From: a virus
DNA: 63,042 bases
Strand: one strand, 5' to 3'
Virus record (IMG/VR): IMGVR_UViG_3300043410_000495
Location: 1 to 63,042 of that record
A program made the position numbers and the translations under genes. This document shows positions 52,649 to 60,800 of this stretch, in pieces (position 1 is the first letter of the stretch; every line of letters starts with the position of its first letter). The notes under the pieces were generated by a model. That model ran no database searches, was not told the origin of the DNA, and saw nothing but the letters and a program-made list of their open reading frames with translations.

Positions 52649-54039
52649 TAGTTATCTGCCTTTGGACGTAATGCCTGTGATAAACTTTGACGAACTGTAA
52701 CATTACCACTATTATTGGTAAATGTATCTGTATTATTAATAAATCCACTACGTAAAGTTTTATTATCTGTGCCGGGTGTTAGCTGTGTTCTAACATTATC
52801 TTCAATCTTGACCCAACGACGACCATCCCAACGGAATAATCTATTTGGTAGATAATCAGTTCTTAATGCATAATCACCTACTTGTGGATTTAATGGGAAT
52901 GATATACCAGTTGCAACAGGTAATCCATTTGGTGTTGCTCCTGTTCCTGTTAGGTAACCATGAATAGTATCATCAGGTGATAGTACAGCAGCATCAGTTG
53001 ATAGATTACCATTGTCGGCAGTGATAGTTCCAGTATCTCCAGTAATTCCAAGTGGATCACCTGGATATTTTATTTCTGTATTAGTTTTTGGTTTTACATA
53101 AAATGAACTGATATCATATCCACTATATGGGACATTTTTTTCTGCTTCAGCAATAATAGCATCATTGACTTGTTGATATTTGTTAATGATACTAGTAACT
53201 GATCCTAGTGATATATTGCCATTTGTTGGATCATAATCTGGTGCATCTACTTTTATTTGATCTAGAATATCTTTGTATTCTTGGCTATCAGTTAATGGAT
53301 TTAATTTAACTTTCCATAAATGCGGCCACCAAGTTGGACTAAAACCTTCAGACGCATTTAAACAATCACTGACTACATAAAATCTTTTCAGAGCAACAGG
53401 CAAAGTATCATCCAGTGGATAATAATCTTTCAAATGCATAAACTCTATAACATCACCTGACATGATTTTGCGACCAATTGAATCTATCATATCATTGATG
53501 TGAAATACCATAAACAATGTGCCAGTTTGTAAGAATAAACCAAATTGACTTAAATCAAATGCTGCATCTGATGTCTGATAATGACCACGTAACTTATATA
53601 CGCTAGTATCATATTTTCTATCACGATTTTCTAAAAATAATAAATCTTGTATATTCAGTGCACTTTGGTTTAGATAACTAGGTTGTGAAGCATTATCATA
53701 AAATGACACAGATGTATTACTGGTAATTGGGCTAGTTGTGGGAGCATTTAAAGTAATTGTTGTCGCTGTTTTTGCTGATACAATAGCCCCTGTTGGAACC
53801 CCTGTTCCAACCACATACATCCCTAAACTAATATCTGTAGTACTTGGAAAAGTTAATGTATTACCAACTACAGATTGGGAAGTACTGGTTTTTAATACCG
53901 TGTTTTGCTCATTTGTTCCCAAATATTTGTGTAAAAGAATGCCCACCCCACCGACAGTGAACATTTCGCTGATACGGCGATCTATAAATTTATAATCGTT
54001 GGTGTGTTGACCGTCTTTCCAAAGTGATAATCTTGGCAC
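52648..54039 (-). CDS. Neck protein, gp14-position candidate with inserted beta domain
   Basis: A 463-residue protein beginning MPRLSLWKDGQHTNDYKFID. Residues 48-112 are a beta domain (LGMYVVGTGVPTGAIVSA) also found in fibre proteins at 22371 and 46309. Residues 125-260 (LLFLENRDRKYD, 'FDLSQFGLFLQTG', SGDVIEF, LKRFYVVSD) recall the layout of T4 gp14-type neck proteins ('FGL...GD...F.V'), but the match is weak. A C-terminal 'GDYALRTDYLPNRLFRWDGRRWV' module follows. Placed directly before gp15 and near gp13, which is the T4 slot for gp14. Structural role likely; identity moderate. Confidence 0.6.
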   Translation of the reverse strand: MPRLSLWKDGQHTNDYKFIDRRISEMFTVGGVGILLHKYLGTNEQNTVLKTSTSQSVVGNTLTFPSTTDISLGMYVVGTGVPTGAIVSAKTATTITLNAPTTSPITSNTSVSFYDNASQPSYLNQSALNIQDLLFLENRDRKYDTSVYKLRGHYQTSDAAFDLSQFGLFLQTGTLFMVFHINDMIDSIGRKIMSGDVIEFMHLKDYYPLDDTLPVALKRFYVVSDCLNASEGFSPTWWPHLWKVKLNPLTDSQEYKDILDQIKVDAPDYDPTNGNISLGSVTSIINKYQQVNDAIIAEAEKNVPYSGYDISSFYVKPKTNTEIKYPGDPLGITGDTGTITADNGNLSTDAAVLSPDDTIHGYLTGTGATPNGLPVATGISFPLNPQVGDYALRTDYLPNRLFRWDGRRWVKIEDNVRTQLTPGTDNKTLRSGFINNTDTFTNNSGNVTVRQSLSQALRPKADN

Positions 54040-54059
54040 AATATTAATCCTTTATCCTA

Positions 54060-54067
54060 TATTTAGC
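54060..54067 (-). promoter_or_regulatory. Late promoter-like GCTAAATA (minus)
   Basis: TAAATA core on the minus strand, 28 bases from the ATG at 54039; it would drive 52648-54039, gp15 and Nudix. Confidence 0.45.
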
Positions 54068-54078
54068 CCTACCCTGAA

Positions 54079-54114
54079 TTGACCAAAAATCAGTAAAATC
54101 GTATAATTACGATT
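54079..54114 (+). promoter_or_regulatory. Sigma70-like promoter P1 with palindrome over the -10
   Basis: TTGACC (54079-54084), 17-base spacer, TATAAT (54102-54107). A 7-bp-arm palindrome AATCGTA-TAAT-TACGATT (54097-54114) covers the -10 box and could bind a regulator. Operator function is inferred. Confidence 0.7.
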
Positions 54115-54153
54115 GTTGGAATAACTGTTTTATTAATGACAACACCTTTTTTC

Positions 54154-54183
54154 TTGACAAGTAATAAAATTACTGGTTAGAAT
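54154..54183 (+). promoter_or_regulatory. Sigma70-like promoter P2 with palindromic spacer
   Basis: TTGACA (54154-54159), 18-base spacer, TAGAAT (54178-54183), 26 bases before the ATG at 54209. The spacer contains AGTAATAAAATTACT (54160-54174), a perfect 6-3-6 inverted repeat placed between the boxes. Confidence 0.7.
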
Positions 54184-54208
54184 TCGTCATCATTTTCAAG
54201 GAACTAAA

Positions 54209-55360
54209 ATGGCACGTACAGCAAATAGTGTAAAAGCACCTAAAAAAACGTCAACAAAGCGTGATCCGCTTTTTAATGATGAAAAACATACTGGTAGGGA
54301 ACCTGTTTGGGATACTGAACGTGCCCTAACAATGTCACAGGATGAGTTTGACCATCACCTGCGTCGTAGTTTCTATTATTACAACTATTATTACACTCAA
54401 AAAGATGTAAAAAAACATGTTGTAAAATGGATGCAAGATAAAGGTTTTGGTAAACAAGATGTCAGCAAATTCATTCGTAGCCCTGATCGTGCAATTCCAA
54501 TGACTGCATGTAGCCTAGTCATGGCTGCACGTCAAGGTATGCCTATTCGTGAGCGTGAACTTGCCTATCTTAAAAAACAAATTAGTAATGTGCTGGAATC
54601 AGAAGTTGCAGAAGAAGAAGTTGTGTCTGTCACGGTTGATGCACCAAAAGTTACTATTCAAGATCGCCTAAATGAAAAAACCAGTATGACTATTGGCGAA
54701 CTTGAAGGATATTATGACGAACTACAGGAGATTAAATTCTATGACTTTTTTGTGGCACAAAATGTTCCACAGGCACAATTGGGTAAAATTGAAAAAGTGT
54801 TCGTTGACCGTCGCACTGAATTAGAATTAGCTCATACTAAACAAGATGAACAACTTGTTGAAGCTTACAAACATTATAAATCTACAGATTTTAAAAAGCA
54901 TTTTGCGTGGATTGGCGGTTTGATTGAAGCAATAGATCAATATCGTGGTGTTAAAAAAGCGACAAAGAAAGCAAGAGTTAAGCGCCCTCACAGTAAAGAA
55001 AAATTGATTGCTAAACTAAAATATATGAAAGAAGATGCCACACTAAAGTTGGTATCTATCAATCCAGTGGATATTATTGGTGCACAAGAACTGTGGGTTT
55101 ATAATACCAAAACACGTAAGTTGTTTAAGTATGTTGCTGATAGTGTAACTGGTCCTCTTGCTATCAAAGGAACCAGTATTATTTGTTTTGATACTACAAA
55201 ATCGGTTGGCAAAACTCTACGTAAGCCAGATGAAAAGTTGAAAGAGTTTGGTAAGGCTGGTAAAGTTGCTTTAAGAACATTTCTGTCAGATATTAAAGCA
55301 ACCGAAACACTGGCAAATGGTAGAATTAATGAGGATACAATTTTGTTGCGTGTGGCTTAA
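54209..55360 (+). CDS. Unknown protein from a sigma70-type (probably early) promoter
   Basis: A 383-residue, basic, mostly helical protein. A Lys/Arg-rich N-terminus (KAPKKTSTKRD) leads to SQDEFDHHLRRSFYYYNYYY and VKKHVVKWMQDKGF (residues 45-90). The middle is helical with YYDELQEIKFYDFFVA. Then comes a basic linker KKATKKARVKRPHSKEK (about 252-268) and a C-terminal beta part 'VDIIGAQELWVYNTKTRKLF' extending to GTSIICFD. No signal peptide or catalytic signature. I believe relatives occur in other marine T4-like phages without known function. Tandem sigma70-like promoters set it apart from neighbouring late genes; a nucleic-acid-binding role is possible. Confidence 0.7.
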   Translation: MARTANSVKAPKKTSTKRDPLFNDEKHTGREPVWDTERALTMSQDEFDHHLRRSFYYYNYYYTQKDVKKHVVKWMQDKGFGKQDVSKFIRSPDRAIPMTACSLVMAARQGMPIRERELAYLKKQISNVLESEVAEEEVVSVTVDAPKVTIQDRLNEKTSMTIGELEGYYDELQEIKFYDFFVAQNVPQAQLGKIEKVFVDRRTELELAHTKQDEQLVEAYKHYKSTDFKKHFAWIGGLIEAIDQYRGVKKATKKARVKRPHSKEKLIAKLKYMKEDATLKLVSINPVDIIGAQELWVYNTKTRKLFKYVADSVTGPLAIKGTSIICFDTTKSVGKTLRKPDEKLKEFGKAGKVALRTFLSDIKATETLANGRINEDTILLRVA

Positions 55361-55764
55361 ACACCATATTTGTTTTTCTTTGGTTTAGCTACGATGCTGG
55401 TCTTATTAACGCTTGGAATTTCTTCTGAGCGTTTATTTGACCATTTTTGTGCTCTCCCTGCACCCACTTGTTCTGCAGCAGCATTTACCATTTCTTGTTC
55501 TACGTCAGTATATGTGCTTATCAATGGATCACCACCGATCCATGTGTCGGCTTCCATTTTAGTTGGATAATCGGGTGCACCTGCTAGTGCAATGCCCATG
55601 CGATAATTCATATATGCACTACCAGTGCTTTGATTTAAATTAGGATGGGTTTGTGCATTTTGTATTGCTGCTTTGGCTTCATCACCAATCGGCTGCGTTC
55701 CACCCTTTGCATAAGTACCATTTGCAGTCATCGTGCCTTCGTTAATAATTTCATTAATTTTCAT
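55357..55764 (-). CDS. Small protein downstream of gp13, unknown
   Basis: A 135-residue protein, MKINEIINEGTMTANGTYAK. I prefer the ATG at 55764 (directly after gp13's stop at 55766) over an in-frame TTG at 55773. 'MKINEIINE' is a common N-terminal opening among T4-like virion proteins. Residues 75-98 (TWIGGDPLISTYTDVEQEM) and AEQVGAGRAQKWSNKRSEEI look conserved. The C-terminus is basic. It is co-transcribed with gp13 and overlaps the convergent 54209 gene by 4 bases. A neck-associated or packaging-associated role is a guess from context. Confidence 0.65.
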   Translation of the reverse strand: MKINEIINEGTMTANGTYAKGGTQPIGDEAKAAIQNAQTHPNLNQSTGSAYMNYRMGIALAGAPDYPTKMEADTWIGGDPLISTYTDVEQEMVNAAAEQVGAGRAQKWSNKRSEEIPSVNKTSIVAKPKKNKYGV

Positions 55765-55765
55765 A

Positions 55766-56698
55766 TTATCCAATTACCCATGTCAATGGCATAGAACCAT
55801 CTACATAATCTTTTAATTCTTGTTCTAATTTATCCATTTCTGCTTGTGCTTCTGCTTTAAGACTAGCACCATTTAATTGTGTACCTCCTTGTGGTCCAGC
55901 AATCGTTGCAAATTTTTCACGTGCTTCACCTAGAATACGTTTAGCAAAACTGTATGCATATTCTTGTATCCATGGGAATGCCTGATAGTCATTTAATAAC
56001 ATACTATCTGGTTTGTAGTTATATAAATGTAACAAACAATCTTCAAATTGGTCTTCATTTATATTAGCACCACCATAAGGTATTTTACGAATTAAAGTTA
56101 ATTTTTTGGTTATTTTATTAAAAGTAAAATTTAAATGCCCACCAAACATACGCATTGCTAATTTTTGGTAATCCACAAATAATTCATAATTTAGTAGTCC
56201 ACCAACACGACCAGCAACTAACATATAAGTGTTTAAATAACCAGAACTGAATGGTTCAAATTGACTAGCAGTAGTACCAGTTACTGAACCAATACCACGA
56301 CGATATGCCCCACGAACATCCATGACCACATTTGGTAAAATGTATTCTTGTGTTTCTGGTTTTAGCTTTAAAAATGCATAACTTTCTTCTTGACTATTTG
56401 AGGCACGTTGGCGATATTTAATCAAAGACTGATTAATAGCCATTTCATAATGTTCTTTGTCTAATTCTACATCAACCAATCCATCACCCAAACGCATGCG
56501 AATATAATCTATAATTTCTGAACGTTTTTGGTGTAGTGTTTCTAATTCTGGCGATTTAACAACATCTTGTAAATTATTATCTGGATCATAGACAATATGA
56601 CCACTTCCAGACTGTGTGCCAGTGGCTGAATTGTATAGGGAGTCAGTTATTAAAACTCCATTTGCGTAAAAATTAGATGAATCTGGTGTGAGTGCCAT
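55766..56698 (-). CDS. gp13: Neck protein gp13
   Basis: At 310 residues it matches T4 gp13 (309). Landmarks are IIDYIRMRLGDGLVDVELDK with 'AINQSLIKYRQR' (about 60-95), PNVVMDVRGAYRR, a central variable part, then IQEYAYSFAKRILGEAREKF and the C-terminal MPLTWVIG that parallels gp13's end. The start is set at the ATG 56698; an in-frame ATG at 56716 would overlap the late promoter. gp13 with gp14 completes the head-tail connector after packaging. The small gene at 55357 is its downstream partner. Confidence 0.82.
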   Translation of the reverse strand: MALTPDSSNFYANGVLITDSLYNSATGTQSGSGHIVYDPDNNLQDVVKSPELETLHQKRSEIIDYIRMRLGDGLVDVELDKEHYEMAINQSLIKYRQRASNSQEESYAFLKLKPETQEYILPNVVMDVRGAYRRGIGSVTGTTASQFEPFSSGYLNTYMLVAGRVGGLLNYELFVDYQKLAMRMFGGHLNFTFNKITKKLTLIRKIPYGGANINEDQFEDCLLHLYNYKPDSMLLNDYQAFPWIQEYAYSFAKRILGEAREKFATIAGPQGGTQLNGASLKAEAQAEMDKLEQELKDYVDGSMPLTWVIG

Positions 56699-56716
56699 AG
56701 TTTTATTCCGATACAA

Positions 56717-56724
56717 TATTTATT
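56717..56724 (-). promoter_or_regulatory. Late promoter AATAAATA (minus) for gp13
   Basis: 26 bases from the ATG at 56698. Only 4 bases separate it from the -35 box of the divergent sigma70-like promoter at 56729. Confidence 0.6.
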
Positions 56725-56728
56725 CATA

Positions 56729-56757
56729 TTGACAGGGTATTAACCATAGTGTAGAAT
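56729..56757 (+). promoter_or_regulatory. Sigma70-like promoter for dNMP kinase
   Basis: TTGACA (56729-56734), exact 17-base spacer, TAGAAT (56752-56757), 19 bases before the ATG at 56776. The same TAGAAT -10 box is used by P2 at 54154. Confidence 0.78.
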
Positions 56758-56775
56758 ATTGGCAAGGAGACAATT

Positions 56776-57435
56776 ATGATTATTGGTATAAGTGGATTCA
56801 TAGGTTCTGGTAAAGACACAGCAGCAAACTACTTGGTTGGGTGGCATGGATTTAGAAGAGATAGTTTTGCTGGAGCACTAAAAGATGCTGTTGCAACTGT
56901 TTTTGGGTGGGACAGAGAACTTTTAGAAGGACTCACTCCTGAATCTAGACAGTGGCGAGATCAGGTTGATCAATGGTGGGCAAAACGCCTCAATATACCA
57001 CATTTAACTCCAAGGTGGATTCTTCAATATTGGGGAACTGAAGTTTGTCGTGGTGGATTCCACGATGATATTTGGATTGCTGCCCTAGAAAACAGACTTC
57101 GTAGCAGGTCTGGAGATACTGTTATTACTGATGTCCGATTTCCCAATGAAATTAAAACTATCCGAAATGCTGGAGGTGTAGTTGTTTGGATTAAACGTGG
57201 GGAATTGCCAGAATGGTATAATGATGCTCTTCGTGAAAATACAACACCCGAAGATCAGCAATGGCTATTAGAGGACGCACATCAACTTATGCCACAAAAA
57301 TGGCCCAAAGTGCATGCCAGTGAATATAGTTGGGTTGGCACATTCTTTAATGCCGAAATTGATAATAATGGCACTGTTGATCAATTACATGAACAGCTTA
57401 AAAATCTGCTACTAAGTCAGCGGGTTTCCAAGTAA
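56776..57435 (+). CDS. Deoxynucleoside monophosphate kinase (gp1-like)
   Basis: A 219-residue P-loop kinase (T4 gp1 is 241). IIGISGFIGSGKDTAANYLV holds the Walker A at residues 6-14. RRDSFAGALKDAV follows, then WILQYWGTEVCRGGF with WIAALENRL (about 82-112) and VITDVRFPNEIKTI. This is the T4 dNMP kinase pattern (phosphorylates dGMP, dTMP and modified dCMP in T4). SD AAGGAG is present. A near-consensus sigma70 promoter fits early expression for nucleotide supply. Its last 38 bases overlap the convergent gene at 57398. Confidence 0.88.
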   Translation: MIIGISGFIGSGKDTAANYLVGWHGFRRDSFAGALKDAVATVFGWDRELLEGLTPESRQWRDQVDQWWAKRLNIPHLTPRWILQYWGTEVCRGGFHDDIWIAALENRLRSRSGDTVITDVRFPNEIKTIRNAGGVVVWIKRGELPEWYNDALRENTTPEDQQWLLEDAHQLMPQKWPKVHASEYSWVGTFFNAEIDNNGTVDQLHEQLKNLLLSQRVSK

Positions 57436-57754
57436 TTTTAGAATCTTGGATGACAGCTTGGCAATTAAGACAAATTGTTTTTAAATTTGTCCAATCATTG
57501 TTTTTTAGGTTACCATCCACGTAATATACTTTCATTTGTGTTTTAATATTTGTAGCAGTAAATCCACACCTATCACATTTCTGTTTCATTTTATACCCAG
57601 CTTTGACCCATAATGGTGGGGGTGGTTTTGCAGTTTTTCCAGCCCTGCGGCACACATCACACATTTTCCTGTAGTATACTTGATTGTTAAAGTATCTATT
57701 AATTGCAACTTTTCTATTCTTACAAATAGGACAAATTGGTCTAAATTTAGTCAT
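57398..57754 (-). CDS. Zinc-ribbon protein with degenerate HNH-like segment
   Basis: A 118-residue protein with four Cys pairs: CPICKNRK (9-12), CDVC (33-36), CDRCGF (about 60) and CLNC (about 94). The stretch VYYVDGNLKNNDWTNLKTIC parallels the HNH core 'vHHxDgnxxNNxxxNLxxLCxxCH', but Tyr and Gln replace the catalytic/metal histidines. Nuclease activity is therefore doubtful, and a nucleic-acid-binding zinc protein is more likely. I recall similar small proteins near gp18 in marine T4-like phages. The CATAAATA motif begins exactly 13 bases before the ATG, so its late transcript may be leaderless. Confidence 0.75.
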   Translation of the reverse strand: MTKFRPICPICKNRKVAINRYFNNQVYYRKMCDVCRRAGKTAKPPPPLWVKAGYKMKQKCDRCGFTATNIKTQMKVYYVDGNLKNNDWTNLKTICLNCQAVIQDSKITWKPADLVADF

Positions 57755-57759
57755 GTCAA

Positions 57760-57767
57760 TATTTATG
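57760..57767 (-). promoter_or_regulatory. Late promoter CATAAATA (minus), start-codon-proximal
   Basis: The motif's first base is 13 bases upstream of the A of the ATG at 57754, the distance at which T4 late transcription starts. Confidence 0.55.
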
Positions 57768-57770
57768 ATT

Positions 57771-57788
57771 TGCCCTTAATTAAGGGCA
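57771..57788. repeat. 18-bp perfect palindrome
   Basis: TGCCCTTAATTAAGGGCA; as RNA it forms a 7-bp stem with AATT loop. It lies between the divergent late promoters at 57760 and 57817. Confidence 0.85.
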
Positions 57789-57800
57789 TTGAATCACATA

Positions 57801-57817
57801 TAAAAAGGGCCTTTTTA
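57801..57817. terminator. A/T-flanked palindrome, possible bidirectional terminator
   Basis: TAAAAAGGGCCTTTTTA, arms of 8 bases around a central G, with A-run and T-run flanks on both strands. It may end the sigma70 transcript that reads through from 56776. The late promoter for the sheath begins at its last base. Confidence 0.5.
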
Positions 57818-57824
57818 ATAAATA
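57817..57824 (+). promoter_or_regulatory. Late promoter AATAAATA for tail sheath
   Basis: 38 bases before the sheath ATG at 57855. Confidence 0.58.
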
Positions 57825-57854
57825 TTAGAAATTGTTTTAATAAAGGAAAACAAA

Positions 57855-60800
57855 ATGGCACTAGTATCTCCAGGTTTACAAATCACAGTAAGTGATGAAA
57901 GTCAGTACGTACCAGGCGCAGTAGGAACTGTCCCACTGGTTATATTGGCAACGGCGCAAAATAAATCAAATCCAAGCGGCTCATTGGCTGCTGATACAGC
58001 ACCAACACGTGCTGGAAAATTATTATCATATACAAGTCAGCGTGAATTAATCACCGCTTTAGGATATCCATCATTTAAACAAAGTGCTGCTGGCACTCCA
58101 TTACATGGAGATGAAAGAAATGAATATGGTCTAATGGCTGCTTATAGTGCATTAGGACAAGTTAACAAAATTTATGCAATTCGTGCAGATATCAACTTAG
58201 ATGAATTAGAAGGCACAAGTGTACGTCCAACTGGTTCAGTTTTTGATGGGACTTATTGGTTAGATTTAGCTGATTCTACTTGGGGTATTAATGAATGGGA
58301 TGCGGTAAATGGAGTATTTAATAATAAATCTCCCATCCTAGTTACCTCAACAGCAGACGTTACATTAACTTCTGGAGTTTACTTCCCAAAATCTAGCATT
58401 GGTACCATTGGTAGTTACGCAATTGTGTTTAATACTGGAAGCAACGCTTTAGTATTTTATAAAAATTCATCAAATATTTGGGTACGTGTGGGCACTGACG
58501 ATTGGAAAACAAGTTGGGCAACAATCAAGAGTACTGTTTCTGGTGCTACAATCGCTGCATCAACCCCAGCGGCACAAATTATAATAAACACAGTGCCAGT
58601 AACAATTGGTAGTACATCAGTTTCTAAGAGTTTAACTGATGTGGCAAACGCTATTAATGCTGCTACTATTGATGGGGTTACTGCTGGTGTTGTTAATAAC
58701 AGATTAGAAATTTATGCTAGTAGCATTGCAAAAAGTGATGGCTCTACAGAAAATGGAAAAATTGATATCAGTGACTCAGCACAAACACCTCTTACTACAC
58801 TAGGAATTACAACTGGAGTTTATGCTAATCCAGAAATGGTTTATGCAACTTTTGCTGGAGTTCCAAGTTGGCATAGTTTTGATACTGTCCCACGTCCAAG
58901 TGGCAGTGTCTATCTTAAATTAGGTGCTACTGGTTCTGGTGCTGATTTAGTAATTAAAAAATATAGTGCATCTACAGCAACTTTTGTAACACAAGGAGCA
59001 CAATTCTTTGCTTCTCCAGAAGCAGCATTGTATGGATTAGATTCTTCTGGAGGTGGTAATGGTATTACTGCTGGAACAGTTTGGGTGCTATATGATTCAT
59101 TGGCAGATAGTACTGGTGGATTTAAGCCATATGTTCGTCGTGTTACTGGAAAAACTTCTTTTAGTGGCACTGCACTAAGTGCAAATCCATTTACACCAAC
59201 TGACACTATTACAATTAGTGTGACAAGTATTGGATCAAGCGCATTAACTAGTTATACAGTTGAATTGTCTGGAACTACTCCAGCAAGTTTTGTTAGTGAC
59301 GTTCTTGCTGCAAATATTCCAGAACTAGATGTTAGTGTTAGTACGTCAAATGTAATTACATTTACCCACATTTATGGTGGTGATATTCACTTAGGTGATT
59401 CTTCTGGAAATCTTTCTGGTGCCGTTGCTGATGCTGGTTTTAGTGCAAGCACAACAAATGTAACCAAAGTATCAACAAATGATTTACTATTATCAAACTG
59501 GTCACCATTAACTTACACATTTAGTACTACAGAACCATACCAAGCACCAGCCGATGGTACACATTGGTATTATAGTGATCTTGCTACAGTAGACATTATG
59601 ATTAATGAAATTGGTGGATGGAAAGGTTACAAGAGTTCATACTATGATGGATCAAAAACTGATGCACGTGGATATGACTTATCGTTAACTGATCCAAATG
59701 GAGTTATTGTAAGTGCAAGTGAACCAACATTCCAAAGTGATGGTGTAACATCATTGGCTTATGGTGATTTATGGTTAGATAGTGGCGATACAGAAAACTA
59801 TCCTGCAATATATCGTTGGCAGTCAGTTAGTGGAACTGATATGTGGGTTATGATTGATAACACAGATCAAGTTGGGCAAAACGGTATCTTATTTGCTGAT
59901 GCACGTTGGGATACTGATGGCACTACTGATATTATTACTGGAAGTCTACCATCAATTGTTGACCTGTTATCTAGTGATTACCTTGATCAGGATGCGCCAG
60001 ATTATAGACTATATCCACGTGGTATGTTGTTATTCAACCTACGTCGCAGTGGGTACAATGTTAAGAAATATGTTGGCAACTATTTTACAAGTGCAGCATT
60101 CCCAGACCTACCAGCAGTTCCTGGTGCAGCAAGTTCCCTACCAGCAATTACTGCAGCTTGGGTTACAGCAAGTGGATTAAAAGATAATGGCAGTCCATAC
60201 ATGGGTCGCCAAGCACAACGTAAGATGATTACTGCGGCAATGCAAGGAGCAATTGCTGCTAACACAGATATACGTGAAGAACAGTTCCAATTTAATCTTA
60301 TCACAGCGCCTGGCTATCCAGAGTTGATTGATGAAATGGTTGCGTTGAATAATGATCGTGCTAATACTGCATTCATTATTGGTGATACACCAATGAGATT
60401 GGCACCAAATTCTGTTGATATTATTAACTGGAGTAACAATACAAATGGCGATGGATTAGCTACTGCTGATCCTTACCTAGCAGTTTATTATCCATGTGGT
60501 AAGTCAACAGATTTACAAGGAAACGAAATTGTTGTTCCATCAAGTCATATTGCATTGCGTACAATGATTCATAATGATAATGTTTCATATCAATGGTTTG
60601 CTCCAGCAGGAACACGTCGTGGATTAGTGGATAATGCAAGTAATATCGGATATATTGACGCAGCAACTGGCGAATTTGTATTCAATAGTATTCGTGTAGG
60701 TTTGCGTGATACTCTATATGAAAATAAGATTAACCCAATTACTAGTTTACCTGGCGTTGGTTTAGTTGTATGGGGTCAAAAAACACGCAACCCAACCGCA

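Noticed and set aside
56699-56716. Upstream ATG for gp13 giving 316 residues
   Set aside because: It would place the start right at the late promoter with no leader, and the extra residues are not family-like; the ATG at 56698 gives 310 residues, close to T4 gp13.
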